Positions 16,147 through 24,785 are shown, numbered from the stretch's first letter. The stretch is 59,105 nucleotides of DNA from CAVAWX01 sp963642995 (GCA_963642995.1 CAVIIZ010000004.1:1-59105), one strand, 5' to 3'. Notes: a model not told the origin generated them from the letters alone. Made by a program: numbers and translations.

Positions 16147-17085
16147 ATGGGCAAACCGAGAATCTACATAGACGGCCAAAGCGGGACGACAGGCCTGCAG
16201 ATAGTGGAGCGCATCGAGGCGCGCGACGACCTCGAGCTGCTGCGCATCGACGAGGACAAGCGCCACGACGCGAATGCGCGCCGCGAGCTGATAGCAGCCG
16301 CCGACCTCGTTTTCCTGTGCCTGCCCGACGAGGCGGCCCGCGAGGCCGTGCAGCTGGCAGAGGGCACGGACGCCCGCATCATCGACGCCTCGACGGCGCA
16401 CCGCGTGGCGCCGGGATGGGTCTACGGCTTTCCCGAGCTCGGGCCTGGGCAGCGCGCGCGCATCGCCGGCGCATCGCGCATCGCCAACCCCGGGTGCCAC
16501 GCGACCGGTTTCATCGCCTGCGTCGCGCCGCTCGTGGCCTGCGGCCTGCTGCCGGCCGACTATCCCCTTTCCTGCTATTCGCTCACGGGGTATTCCGGCG
16601 GCGGCAAGAAGACGATCGCCGCCTACGAGGATCCGGCACGCGGCGAGGAGCTGTCGTGGCCCGGCGTCTACGCGCGCGGCCTCTCCCACAAGCACCTGCC
16701 GGAGATGCAGCAGGTGTGCGGCCTTGCGCACGCCCCGGCCTTCCTGCCCGCGATCGACGACTATCTTGCCGGGATGGCGGTGAGCATCACCTTGCACAAC
16801 CGCCTGCTTTCCGGCGCGCCCCATGCCCGCGACCTGCGCGAAGCCCTGGCCTGCCACTACGAGGGCGCGCGTTTCGTCGAGGTTGCGCCTTTCACCGACG
16901 AGCCGCCCACGCTCTACGCCGGAAAGCTGGCGGGCACGAACCGCCTGCGCATCGAGGTGAGCGGAGACGCGGAGCGCAGCTGCCTTGTCGCCTTGTTCGA
17001 CAACCTGGGAAAGGGCGCGTCGGGCGCGGCGGTGCAGAACATGAACATAGCGCTCGGCCTGCCCGAGGAAACAGGGCTAGAATAG
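16147..17085 (+). CDS. argC: N-acetyl-gamma-glutamyl-phosphate reductase, type 2 (short form)
   Basis: The 312-residue protein catalyses the NADPH-dependent third step of arginine synthesis, reducing N-acetylglutamyl phosphate to the semialdehyde. The Rossmann start is IYIDGQSGTTGLQI and the catalytic cysteine is Cys117 in ANPGCHATGF; a conserved GYSGGGKK and LSHKHLPEM follow. Length and the IYIDGQ(S/A)GTTG beginning are those of the short type 2 enzymes (about 310 residues) rather than the ~345-residue type 1 enzymes usually found in argCJBD operons. The start ATG 16147 follows GAAAGGA by six bases. It stands alone, more than 32 kb from the argJBDFRG operon in this window, next to fbp and a deacetylase gene. 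Confidence 0.93.
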   Translation: MGKPRIYIDGQSGTTGLQIVERIEARDDLELLRIDEDKRHDANARRELIAAADLVFLCLPDEAAREAVQLAEGTDARIIDASTAHRVAPGWVYGFPELGPGQRARIAGASRIANPGCHATGFIACVAPLVACGLLPADYPLSCYSLTGYSGGGKKTIAAYEDPARGEELSWPGVYARGLSHKHLPEMQQVCGLAHAPAFLPAIDDYLAGMAVSITLHNRLLSGAPHARDLREALACHYEGARFVEVAPFTDEPPTLYAGKLAGTNRLRIEVSGDAERSCLVALFDNLGKGASGAAVQNMNIALGLPEETGLE

Positions 17086-17229
17086 GCTCCCGGCGAAAGG
17101 CCGTGTGAAGGGCGCGGGTGCGAAAGGCACGCGCGCAAGGCGCATGCGAGAGCGGGCGGCGAGGGAGGCATGGGACATGCGGCCTTCGGGTGCCCGCGCC
17201 GCATCGAAAAAAGGGACGCGCGAGGCACC

Positions 17230-18174
17230 ATGGCAGGCAAACGCAAAGACGACAAGCAGCAAAGCTACCGCTACACGGCGAGCTACCACGACGAGCGCCT
17301 CGAGGAGCAGAAGGCGGCGAACAAGGGCTTGCGGCGCATCCTGATCGTCCTCATCGTCGTCTTGCTCGCGTTTCTCGCGGCCAGCATATGCATCGCGTTT
17401 GCCATGAGCTCCCGGACGGGAGACGGCATGCACGGCGGCGCGGGCACGCAGACGCAGGCAGGCGATGCGCGAAACGCGACGAGCGCGAACGCGGACGGCG
17501 AGGACAAGCGCACGGCCGTCTCGGACAGCGACAACCGCACCAGGCCCGGGCGCAAGGTGTGCTACCTCACCTTCGACGACGGCCCGTCGGAAAACACCCG
17601 CAAGATACTGGACATACTCGCGAGATACGACGTGAAGGCCACGTGGTTCGTCATCGGCACGAGCGGGCACCTCGACTACGCGAAAGACATATGGGCGGCC
17701 GGCCACCAGATCGGCCTGCACACCTGGGACCACGAATACGACGTGGTCTACGCATCGGATGCGGCCTTTTGGAACTCCATCGAAAAGATCGGCGACGCCG
17801 TGGCCGCCGAAATCGGGACGAAGCCGACGCTCATACGCTTTCCCGGCGGCAGCGTAAACGACTACAACCGCAGCCTCTACCAGCAGCTGTGCACCGAGGC
17901 GGGCGAAAAGGGCTACCACTACTTCGATTGGAACGTGTCCAGCGGAGACGCCTCGCCGCGCGGGCTGTCGGCCGACGAGATATACGGCAACGTCACGGGC
18001 AACGCCGCCGACAAGAACTCGGCCTGCGTGCTCATGCACGACACCGAGGCCAAGGGCACCACCGTCGAGGCCCTGCCGCGCATGATCGAGTGGTTCAAGG
18101 CCAACGGATACGAGTTCGACGTGCTGCAAGCCGACTCCTTCGGCTACCACTACTGGCCGGTAGACGAAGGATAG
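17230..18174 (+). CDS. Membrane-anchored polysaccharide deacetylase
   Basis: The 314-residue protein has a charged cytoplasmic N-terminus, one membrane helix (about 36-58), a Gly/Ala/Asp-rich linker to about 108 and a NodB-type carbohydrate esterase 4 domain. The metal and catalytic motifs are complete: TFDDGPS (114-120), HTWDH (164-168), RFPGGS (203-208) and VLMHD (267-271). Such proteins remove N-acetyl groups from peptidoglycan or other surface polymers outside the membrane, often giving lysozyme resistance; the exact substrate cannot be read here. Start at ATG 17230 follows GAGGCACC; longer in-frame starts lack similarity. It is convergent with rho. Confidence 0.93.
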   Translation: MAGKRKDDKQQSYRYTASYHDERLEEQKAANKGLRRILIVLIVVLLAFLAASICIAFAMSSRTGDGMHGGAGTQTQAGDARNATSANADGEDKRTAVSDSDNRTRPGRKVCYLTFDDGPSENTRKILDILARYDVKATWFVIGTSGHLDYAKDIWAAGHQIGLHTWDHEYDVVYASDAAFWNSIEKIGDAVAAEIGTKPTLIRFPGGSVNDYNRSLYQQLCTEAGEKGYHYFDWNVSSGDASPRGLSADEIYGNVTGNAADKNSACVLMHDTEAKGTTVEALPRMIEWFKANGYEFDVLQADSFGYHYWPVDEG

Positions 18175-18206
18175 GGCGGCGCCGAGAGGGGCGCGTCGGC
18201 GCAAGC

Positions 18207-18247
18207 GGCTGCCGGCTGCAGACGCGTCGCGCGCGCAGCCGGCAGCC
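18207..18247. terminator. Strong hairpin between convergent deacetylase and rho genes
   Basis: A perfect 13-base inverted repeat, GGCTGCCGGCTGC (18207-18219) and GCAGCCGGCAGCC (18235-18247), lies in the short gap between the two convergent stop codons. There is no real T-run on either side, so it may act as a bidirectional transcript end or RNA-stabilising hairpin rather than a classic intrinsic terminator. Confidence 0.5.
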
Positions 18248-18263
18248 GGGCTTTCCCCCGAAC

Positions 18264-20240
18264 CTAGACCACCATGCCCTGCTTGTTGGACTTGCGCGCC
18301 GACTTGATCAAGAACTCCTGGTTGGTCTCGGTCTGGCGCAGGCTCTTGATGAGCATGTCCATCGCGCGCTCGGTGTTGTTCATGTTGGCGAGCAGACGGC
18401 GCAGCCCCCACACGAGCGGCGCCTCCTGCGCGTCCACCAGCAGCTCGTCTTTGCGCGTGGACGAGGCCACCGGGTCGATGGCCGGGAAGATGCGGCGCTC
18501 GGACAAGGTGCGGTCGAGTTTCAGCTCCATGTTGCCCGTGCCCTTGAACTCCTCGAAGATGACCTCGTCCATCTTCGAGCCGGTGTCCACGAGCGCCGTG
18601 CCCAAGATGGTGAGCGAGCCGCCGCCCTCGATGTTGCGCGCCGCGCCCAAGAAGCGCTTGGGCGGGTAGAGGGCCGTGGAGTCCACGCCGCCGGACAGGA
18701 TGCGCCCGGAGGCCGGTTGCGCGAGATTGTAGGCGCGCGCGAGGCGGGTGATGGAATCGAGCAGGATGACGACGTCGTGGCCTGCCTCGACGAGGCGCTT
18801 GGCCCGTTCGATGACGAGCTCGGCCACGGCGATGTGGTTGTCGGCCGGCATGTCGAAGGTGGACGAGACCACCTCGCCGTCGATGGAGCGCTCCATGTCG
18901 GTGACCTCTTCGGGGCGCTCGTCGACGAGCAGGCACATGAGGTGCACCTCGGGGTTGTTCGCGCTGATGGCCGCCGCGATGTCCTTCAAGACGGTGGTCT
19001 TGCCGGCCTTCGGGGGCGAGACGATGAGTCCGCGCTGGCCTTTGCCGATGGGCGAGACCAGGTCTATCGCGCGCGCCGTGACGGCGTCTTTGCCGTGCTC
19101 GAGCACGAGGCGCTCGTCGGGGTAGACCGGGGTGAGGTTCTGGAACTTCACGCGGTGCTGCGGCCCTTCGAAGGGCTCGTCGTTTAACGCCAAGATCGTG
19201 TTCAAGGCCGGGTACTTCTCGTTGTCGCGCGGCGGGCGCACGCGGCCGGCCACGTGGTCGCCCTTGCGCAGGCCCATGCGGCGCACCATGCTCGAGCCCA
19301 CGTAGACGTCGTGCTCGCCCGGCAGGTAGCCCTTGGTGCGGATGAAGCCGTAGCCGTCCGGCATGAGGTCGAGTATGCCCTCCACCTCGACGAAGCCCTC
19401 GGATTGGAGCAATGCGTCGTAGACGGCCGAGACGAGGTCGTCGCGCTCGCCGTACTCGGTCGGGTCGACGGAGAGCTCGAGCGCGCGGGCGACGAGGGCG
19501 TCGTCTTCGAGACTTGCCAGCTCGTCGCGGGTGGCGGAAGGCACGACCTCGCGACGCTGGTGGTTGTTGCCGTTGCGGCGGTTGCGGCGGTTGCGGCGGT
19601 TGCGCGGGGAGCCCTGCGGGGCGCCTTGCGCGTCTGCCTGCGCGCGCTGCTCGGCCCCTGCCTTCGCAGGGCCGTCGCCCTTGGAGGCCCGGCCGCCTTG
19701 GACATCGGCGTTTTGGGCGGCGGGACCGCCCTGGCCGCCGCCGTTTCTCGCTTTCCCGCCTCTGGCCCCTTGTGCCTTCTCGGGCGCCGTGCCCGCACCG
19801 CCGGTCGCGCCGGCACGGCGGGCGGTGCGGGCCTGTGCCTGCACGGGCGCGTCTTGGCCGTCGCGCGCGCCGGCGCCCCTCGCACCGGCTCCCGCCTTTT
19901 CCGCAGACGCGTCCCCCGCCCCGGATTTTCCCCCGAGTGCGGCGACTGCGGCTTTTCTCGCGACGTCGACAGAGGCGTTGCCCGCGCCTTCGACTGCGGC
20001 GGTGGCGGCCGCCATCGCGGCGGACTGCGCCTCCTTGTCCTTTCTGGAGGGACGTCCGCGCTTCTTCGAGGGCGGGACGATGCCCAGCTCCTCCATGGCC
20101 TGCCGCGCCCCCTCCTCGGCGGCGCGCGCCATCTCCATCTCGGCCTTGGTGCGCCTCTTGCGCCGTTTGGGCTTTTGCGCCGCGTCGTCGCCGGCGGCGA
20201 GCGTCATCTGCTCCGCGTCCACTTCAGCCTCCCCCGTCAT
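18264..20240 (-). CDS. rho: Transcription termination factor Rho with long disordered insert
   Basis: The 658-residue protein is about 240 residues longer than E. coli Rho. The C-terminal part is complete: an RNA-binding cold-shock-like domain with GYGFIRTKGYLPGEHDVYV, a P-loop SPPKAGKTT at about 408-416, LLDSITRLARAYN and the ring-closing C-terminus. The first ~250 residues are low-complexity: a basic start (KPKRRKRRTK), KKRGRPSRK like an AT-hook near 60, a long Ala/Gly/Gln-rich tract and an Asn-Arg-Arg repeat near 210-225. Long N-terminal inserts are known in actinobacterial Rho and add RNA contacts. The ATG at 20240 overlaps the transaldolase stop by four bases (ATGA), implying coupled translation. 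Confidence 0.96.
   Translation of the reverse strand: MTGEAEVDAEQMTLAAGDDAAQKPKRRKRRTKAEMEMARAAEEGARQAMEELGIVPPSKKRGRPSRKDKEAQSAAMAAATAAVEGAGNASVDVARKAAVAALGGKSGAGDASAEKAGAGARGAGARDGQDAPVQAQARTARRAGATGGAGTAPEKAQGARGGKARNGGGQGGPAAQNADVQGGRASKGDGPAKAGAEQRAQADAQGAPQGSPRNRRNRRNRRNGNNHQRREVVPSATRDELASLEDDALVARALELSVDPTEYGERDDLVSAVYDALLQSEGFVEVEGILDLMPDGYGFIRTKGYLPGEHDVYVGSSMVRRMGLRKGDHVAGRVRPPRDNEKYPALNTILALNDEPFEGPQHRVKFQNLTPVYPDERLVLEHGKDAVTARAIDLVSPIGKGQRGLIVSPPKAGKTTVLKDIAAAISANNPEVHLMCLLVDERPEEVTDMERSIDGEVVSSTFDMPADNHIAVAELVIERAKRLVEAGHDVVILLDSITRLARAYNLAQPASGRILSGGVDSTALYPPKRFLGAARNIEGGGSLTILGTALVDTGSKMDEVIFEEFKGTGNMELKLDRTLSERRIFPAIDPVASSTRKDELLVDAQEAPLVWGLRRLLANMNNTERAMDMLIKSLRQTETNQEFLIKSARKSNKQGMVV
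19572..19607. repeat. 9-base tandem repeat inside rho
   Basis: The unit GTTGCGGCG is repeated four times from 19572 to 19607 on the plus strand, the last copy slightly altered. In the rho frame it encodes repeated Asn-Arg-Arg. Because the unit is nine bases, copy-number change would keep the reading frame and alter only the length of the basic tract. Confidence 0.85.
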
Positions 20241-20899
20241 GCGCTCACGACCTTCTCCCAGTCGGCCTCGAACTTCGCCAGCCCCTGGTCGGTCAGCGGA
20301 TGCAGCACGCATTTCCTCATCGCCGCATACGGCACCGTCGCGATGTCCGCGCCGAAAAGCGCCGCGATGCGCACGTGGTTTGCCGAGCGTATGGATGCCG
20401 CGATGGTCTCGACCTCGTGGCCGAAATCGTAGTTGCCGAGAGCCGCCACGATGTCGCCGAGCTGGGAGGCTCCGTCTTCGGAGATGTCGTCGAAGCGCCC
20501 GACGAAGGGGCTGATGTAGCGCGCGCCGGCACGGCAGGCCAGCATGGCCTGCGCCACGCTGAACACAAGCGTCATGTTCACGTCTATCCCCGCGTCGAAA
20601 AGCGCGCGCGTCGCCGCCAGGCCCTCGACGGTGCACGGCACCTTCACCACGATGTTGTCGGCCACCTTCGCGAGCGCGCGCCCCTGCTCGACCATCTCCT
20701 CGCGGGTCGTGCCCGTGACCTCGCCGCTGACAGGGCCGTCCACGAGCGCGCAGATCTTGCCCAGATGCTCCTCGAAATCGTCCAGCTTGCCGCCTATGCG
20801 CGCGTAGAGGCTGGGGTTGGTGGTGACGCCGGCGAGCACTCCCCAGGACGCGACCTCCTCGATTTCGGCCAGATCTGCTGTGTCCAAGAAGAATTTCAT
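20237..20899 (-). CDS. Transaldolase, small TalC/MipB family
   Basis: The 220-residue protein belongs to the short transaldolase/fructose-6-phosphate aldolase family. It begins MKFFLDTADL, has the conserved GVTTNPSL (24-31) and the Schiff-base lysine Lys86 in NIVVKVPCT, with SPFVGRFDD further on. The family holds both transaldolases of the pentose phosphate pathway and fructose-6-phosphate aldolases; the two cannot be told apart reliably by eye, so no symbol is given. The ATG at 20899 has an AGGAG site 12 bases upstream. The stop codon overlaps the rho start (ATGA). Its promoter region faces that of rsmE. Confidence 0.93.
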   Translation of the reverse strand: MKFFLDTADLAEIEEVASWGVLAGVTTNPSLYARIGGKLDDFEEHLGKICALVDGPVSGEVTGTTREEMVEQGRALAKVADNIVVKVPCTVEGLAATRALFDAGIDVNMTLVFSVAQAMLACRAGARYISPFVGRFDDISEDGASQLGDIVAALGNYDFGHEVETIAASIRSANHVRIAALFGADIATVPYAAMRKCVLHPLTDQGLAKFEADWEKVVSA

Positions 20900-21059
20900 G
20901 GCTTTTTTCGACTCCTTTTCCTCATCGCCGAAGGCCCCTCGGCGCCTTTTCCCTTCAAAACGCAACGCGCGCGCGTGCACGCGACAAAAAGAGAAGAACG
21001 GCATGTGAAGGGAATTGCAACGCGGCGGACATGCGTTTGCCGCGCGAAACAGTGCGCAC

Positions 21060-21089
21060 AATATAGCACTGCGCCGGACGCGCTACAAT
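21060..21089. promoter_or_regulatory. Overlapping divergent promoters of transaldolase-rho and rsmE-mtaB
   Basis: On the minus strand TATATT (21060-21065) is a -10 candidate and TTGTAG (21083-21088), 17 bases upstream, its -35. On the plus strand TACAAT (21084-21089) is a good -10 box for rsmE, and it overlaps that minus-strand -35 box almost exactly. The two RNA polymerase sites therefore cannot be filled at once. The plus-strand -35 is not well defined. Confidence 0.45.
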
Positions 21090-21157
21090 AGGGAAAATTC
21101 TGCGCGAAAAGGCCGCGGTGCCGCATCGGACCGCAAGCCGGAAAGGTGAGGCGCCCC

Positions 21158-21934
21158 ATGTCGATGCCCAGGTTTTTCATGGACGACATCATGCCGAAAG
21201 GCGATGTGGTCACGTTGCCTGTAAGCGAAAAGGAGCGCCGCCACATGATCGTGCGCCGCATAGAGCCGGGCGAGCACATCGCCTGCTGCGCGGCGGGCGG
21301 CCAATGCTGGGAGGTCGAGGTCGTCTCCTTAGACGGCCGGCAGGCGCTCGCGCGCTGCGTCGGCAAGCTGCCCGTGGAAAAGCTCCCCAACCTCACCTTG
21401 GTGCAGGGCATCTCCAAGGGCGACCGCATGGGCCAGACCATACGCCAGACCACGGAGCTGGGCATACAGCACATCATCCCCTTCCTCTCCGAGCGCACCA
21501 TCGTGCGCCTGAAAACAGACGAGCACGCGTTGAAAGGCGAGCGCTGGCGCCGCATCGCGCTGTCGGCGGCCAAGCAGTCGGGCCGCTCCATCCTGCCCAT
21601 CGTGGACGACCCCACGAAAATAGACGACATATGCGAGGAGCTCGAGGATTTCGACCGCATCGTCATCGCGTGGGAGGAAGCCGACACAAACGCCGAGGGC
21701 AAGCCGGCAAGCATCGGCGACGCGCTTGCCGGCTGCGATTTTTCCAGCAAGGTCGCGCTCGTCATCGGCCCGGAGGGAGGCTTGACCCGTGCCGAGGTCG
21801 AGGCGCTGCAGGGCATCGGGGACGCGGTGCGCGTCGCCAGCTTGGGCAAGCTCATCTTGCGCACGGAGACGGCCGGCACGGTCGCCACGGCGCTGTGCAT
21901 GTACCAGCTGGGCGGTCTGGGCAACAACAGGTAG
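21158..21934 (+). CDS. rsmE: 16S rRNA (uracil-N3)-methyltransferase RsmE
   Basis: The 258-residue SPOUT-family enzyme methylates N3 of U1498 of 16S rRNA. The N-terminal PUA-like region begins MPRFFMDD and contains EKERRHMIVRRIEPGE; the C-terminal knotted SAM-binding region has LVIGPEGGLTRAEVE and LGKLILRTETA, the two family signatures. The length is normal. ATG 21158 follows GGTGAGG by seven bases; a second ATG two codons on (21164) is equally possible, and a GTG at 21146 lies within the ribosome binding site. mtaB starts eight bases after the stop, a common pairing. Confidence 0.95.
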   Translation: MSMPRFFMDDIMPKGDVVTLPVSEKERRHMIVRRIEPGEHIACCAAGGQCWEVEVVSLDGRQALARCVGKLPVEKLPNLTLVQGISKGDRMGQTIRQTTELGIQHIIPFLSERTIVRLKTDEHALKGERWRRIALSAAKQSGRSILPIVDDPTKIDDICEELEDFDRIVIAWEEADTNAEGKPASIGDALAGCDFSSKVALVIGPEGGLTRAEVEALQGIGDAVRVASLGKLILRTETAGTVATALCMYQLGGLGNNR

Positions 21935-21942
21935 CAGGGAAA

Positions 21943-23325
21943 ATGGAGCACGCGACGGGGGGCGCCCCCTCTTTTTGCATCCGCACGCTCGGGTGCAAGG
22001 TCAACCGCGCCGAAAGCGAGGCCATCGCGGCGCAGCTCGCGTGCGCGGGGTGGCGCATGGCGACGGCGCCCGGCGACGCCGACGTCGTCATCGTGAACAC
22101 CTGCACGGTCACCGGCGAGGCCGACCGCAAGAACCGCAAGCTCATACGCCGCATGCTCGACGAAGGCTCCTGCCCCGTGCTCGTATGCGGGTGCGCGATC
22201 AACATCGACGCCGGCTTCTACGCCGACATCGACGCGCGCGTCGTGTGCGAAAGCGACAAGAAGCTCGTGGCGAGGCGGGCGGCCGAGCTGGCGGGAGCCG
22301 TGCGCGGGAAAGGAGCGGACGGGAAATCTTGCGGCGAGGGCACGACGGCAAATGCCGCAGCGGCGGGCGGGGAAAAGGCGGAAGAGGCGGACGGGAGCCC
22401 GGACGGCAAGCGCGTGCGGGCGATCTCGGGCCTGCGCAAGGCGGGCGGGCTGCGCACGCGGGCAGACCTCAAGATCCAAGACGGCTGCGACAACGCGTGC
22501 GCCTTCTGCATCGTGCACGTGGCGCGAGGACCTGCGCGCTCGGCGCCGTCTGCCGAGGTGCTGGCGCAAGCCGGCGAGCTGATGGACGCGGGCGCACGCG
22601 AGATCGTGTTGGTCGGCATCGACATAGCCGCCTGGCGCGAGGATGCGCATGGAAAACGCCGCGACCTGGCCTGGCTTGCCGGGCAGCTGCTCGCACGCAC
22701 GGGCGTCGGCCGGCTGCGCCTGTCGTCCATAGAGCCGCACAACCTCACAGCGCAGCTCGTGGATGCTTTCGCCGCGCATGAGGGGCGCCTCGCGCGCCAT
22801 GCGCACCTGTGCCTGCAGTCGGGCTCGGACAAGGTGCTGCGCGAGATGGCGCGGCGCTACACGGCACGCGGATTTTACGAGCGGGTAGACGCCCTGCGCG
22901 CCGCCGTGCCGGACATCGCGCTGTCCACCGACCTCATCGTGGGCTTTCCGGGCGAGACCGACGAGGACTTCGAACGCACCTGCGAGATGGCGCGGCGCTG
23001 CGCCTTCATGCGCCTGCACGTGTTTCGCTACTCGCCGCGCCCGGGCACGCCCGCAGCCGAGCGCAACGACCAGGTGGACAGCCATGTAGCCGCTGCGCGC
23101 TCGGCGAAGTTGCAGGCGCTTGGGCTTGAGCTTGCCGCACACGACCGCCGGATGCGCGTCGGCAACACGGAGCTGGTCTTGGTGGAACGCCCGGGGCGGG
23201 GCACCTCCGAGAGCTACCACACGGTGATAATCGAGGGGAAGGCGCCCTGCGGGCAGCTCGTGCCCGTGCGCTTCACCGATGCAGATGAAAGACGCGGCGT
23301 GCTCGTGGGGCGGGCGCTGCTCTAG
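21943..23325 (+). CDS. mtaB: tRNA N6-threonylcarbamoyladenosine methylthiotransferase MtaB
   Basis: The 460-residue radical SAM enzyme adds a methylthio group to t6A37 of tRNAs reading ANN codons. The N-terminal domain has the three cluster cysteines Cys18 (TLGCKVN), Cys54 (VNTCTVT) and Cys84 (VCGCAI); the radical SAM cluster is CDNACAFC with Cys182, 186 and 189. STDLIVGFPGETDEDF and the MtaB-type FRYSPRPGTPAAERNDQV follow, then a C-terminal TRAM-like domain. A Gly/Ala-rich stretch of about 35 residues (120-155) is inserted before the radical SAM domain. CAGGGAAA precedes ATG 21943. It forms a two-gene unit with rsmE. Confidence 0.94.
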   Translation: MEHATGGAPSFCIRTLGCKVNRAESEAIAAQLACAGWRMATAPGDADVVIVNTCTVTGEADRKNRKLIRRMLDEGSCPVLVCGCAINIDAGFYADIDARVVCESDKKLVARRAAELAGAVRGKGADGKSCGEGTTANAAAAGGEKAEEADGSPDGKRVRAISGLRKAGGLRTRADLKIQDGCDNACAFCIVHVARGPARSAPSAEVLAQAGELMDAGAREIVLVGIDIAAWREDAHGKRRDLAWLAGQLLARTGVGRLRLSSIEPHNLTAQLVDAFAAHEGRLARHAHLCLQSGSDKVLREMARRYTARGFYERVDALRAAVPDIALSTDLIVGFPGETDEDFERTCEMARRCAFMRLHVFRYSPRPGTPAAERNDQVDSHVAAARSAKLQALGLELAAHDRRMRVGNTELVLVERPGRGTSESYHTVIIEGKAPCGQLVPVRFTDADERRGVLVGRALL

Positions 23326-23403
23326 GAAAAGCGCGGGTGCGCGCCAGGAGAGCGAAGGCGCCCCGGGACAAGGGCGCCCGAGACGAGAAACGCGGCCGGA
23401 TGC

Positions 23404-24090
23404 TCAGCGCGCAAGCGCGAGGATGCGGGCCGCGATCGAGCCCGGGTCTTCCAGGGAGGCGCCGGCGCGGGCGGCGAACTCGGAGGAAGCCTCCTCGTTT
23501 TCTTCTGCGAGCCGCACGAGGGCGGGCGTCTCGGCGAAAAGGTCGACCACGTCGCATGCGATGCCCTCGCCGGCCCACTCGTCGCGCGCGCTCTCGCACA
23601 GCGCCCGCGTGGCGGCGACGGCACTGGAAACGGCAGCGCCCGCAGCCCGCGCGCGCCTATCGGGCGGCAGGCACACGACAGCATGCCCCCTCGTGCGGGC
23701 AAGCGCGTCATGCGCAGCAGCCAGCCAGTTGAAAGCGGCGGCTGGACCTGTGCGCCACGCGGTCTCGAGCTGTGAGGCCTTCAGGCGCGCGAGCGGCACG
23801 CCCGCCACCGAGGCCATGCCCGCCACCACGACGACGTCAAGGCCGTCGAGCGCCTCTTCAGCCTGTTGCACGCAACGCGCGGCCGCGTCCGCATCCGCCC
23901 CGTCGGCCACAAGCCCGACGACGTGCCCGGCGCCGCAACCCTTGAACACGTGCACCGTCTGCAACGCGCCCTTCGAGCGCGCCGTCACCGCAAGCGATGC
24001 CCCTTCACGGGCAAGCGCCTGCGCGATGCAGGCCGCAGGCGTGCCCGCACGCCCCGCGCCCACGACCAGCACACGCAACTTTGCGCACAT
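23404..24090 (-). CDS. Short-chain dehydrogenase-like protein lacking catalytic residues
   Basis: The 228-residue product has a Rossmann start, LRVLVVGAGRAGTPAA, with the nucleotide-loop glycines at 11-16, and the general strand-helix order of the SDR family, including LDVVVVAG near the fourth strand. The usual Tyr-x-x-x-Lys pair is absent: the matching helix reads AAVSSAVAATRALCESARDE. The catalytic Ser is also not obvious. It may bind NAD(P) without classical SDR chemistry, or be decaying; the reading frame is intact and codon use is normal for the region. It sits between mtaB (convergent) and rubrerythrin (same strand, 27 bases between stop and start). Function is unknown. Confidence 0.65.
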   Translation of the reverse strand: MCAKLRVLVVGAGRAGTPAACIAQALAREGASLAVTARSKGALQTVHVFKGCGAGHVVGLVADGADADAAARCVQQAEEALDGLDVVVVAGMASVAGVPLARLKASQLETAWRTGPAAAFNWLAAAHDALARTRGHAVVCLPPDRRARAAGAAVSSAVAATRALCESARDEWAGEGIACDVVDLFAETPALVRLAEENEEASSEFAARAGASLEDPGSIAARILALAR

Positions 24091-24117
24091 GCCGCACTCG
24101 CCCCGCGCGAGACGATC

Positions 24118-24657
24118 CTAGTAGTTGTCGGCCAGGCGCTCGAAGTAGGCGCGGGGATGCGCGCACACCGGGCACAGCTCGGGCGCCTCCTTGCCGATGT
24201 AGACGTGCCCGCAGTTGCGGCAGATCCACATGGCGTCTCCGTCGGCGGAAAACGCCGTGCCCTCGCCCAGGCGCTCGATGAGCTTGCGATAACGCTCCTC
24301 GTGGCGCTTCTCGATGGCGCCGACCTGCGCGAACCTTTCCGCAATCTCGTCGAAGCCCTCTTCTTTGGCCGTCTTGGCGAACTCGTCGTACATGTCGGTC
24401 CACTCGAAGTTCTCGCCGTCGGCGGCGTCGGTCAGGTTCGTCAAGGTGTCGGGCACGTCGCCGTCGTGCAGGTACTTGAACCACAGCTTCGCGTGCTCTT
24501 TTTCGTTGCGCGAGGTCTCGAGGAAGATCTCGCAGAACTGCTCGTAGCCGTCCTTTTTCGCCTTGCTGGCATAGTATTGGTATTTCGTGTGCGCCTGCGA
24601 CTCGCCGGCAAACGCCGCCTGCAGGTTGGCCTCGGTCTTCGAACCCTTCAGATCCAT
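24118..24657 (-). CDS. Rubrerythrin
   Basis: The 179-residue non-haem iron protein reduces hydrogen peroxide in anaerobes. The N-terminal ferritin-like four-helix domain supplies the di-iron ligands, including Glu19 in FAGESQAH and Glu52/His55 in SRNEKEH, with a second Glu/His set in AIEKRHEERY. The C-terminal rubredoxin-like domain binds one iron through Cys146, Cys149, Cys162 and Cys165 (CRNCG and CPVC). Both domains are complete and the order is that of classical rubrerythrin. The gene is probably transcribed alone or with the SDR-like gene downstream. It fits an anaerobic host. Confidence 0.96.
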   Translation of the reverse strand: MDLKGSKTEANLQAAFAGESQAHTKYQYYASKAKKDGYEQFCEIFLETSRNEKEHAKLWFKYLHDGDVPDTLTNLTDAADGENFEWTDMYDEFAKTAKEEGFDEIAERFAQVGAIEKRHEERYRKLIERLGEGTAFSADGDAMWICRNCGHVYIGKEAPELCPVCAHPRAYFERLADNY

Positions 24658-24785
24658 GATGTGCAGCCCCTTCCTTGTAGGGTCGGATGGACAGAGCGCT
24701 TCATCCTAGCACGTCGGAGGCGTTTCCTAGTGGAACGCGGGAATCATCAGCCACAAGGCCAGCAAGATTTCCTTCTTCCCTTCTC

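Noticed and set aside
23357..23378. Hairpin GGCGCCC/GGGCGCC between mtaB and the SDR-like gene as a terminator
   Set aside because: The stem is only seven bases and no T-run follows on either strand.
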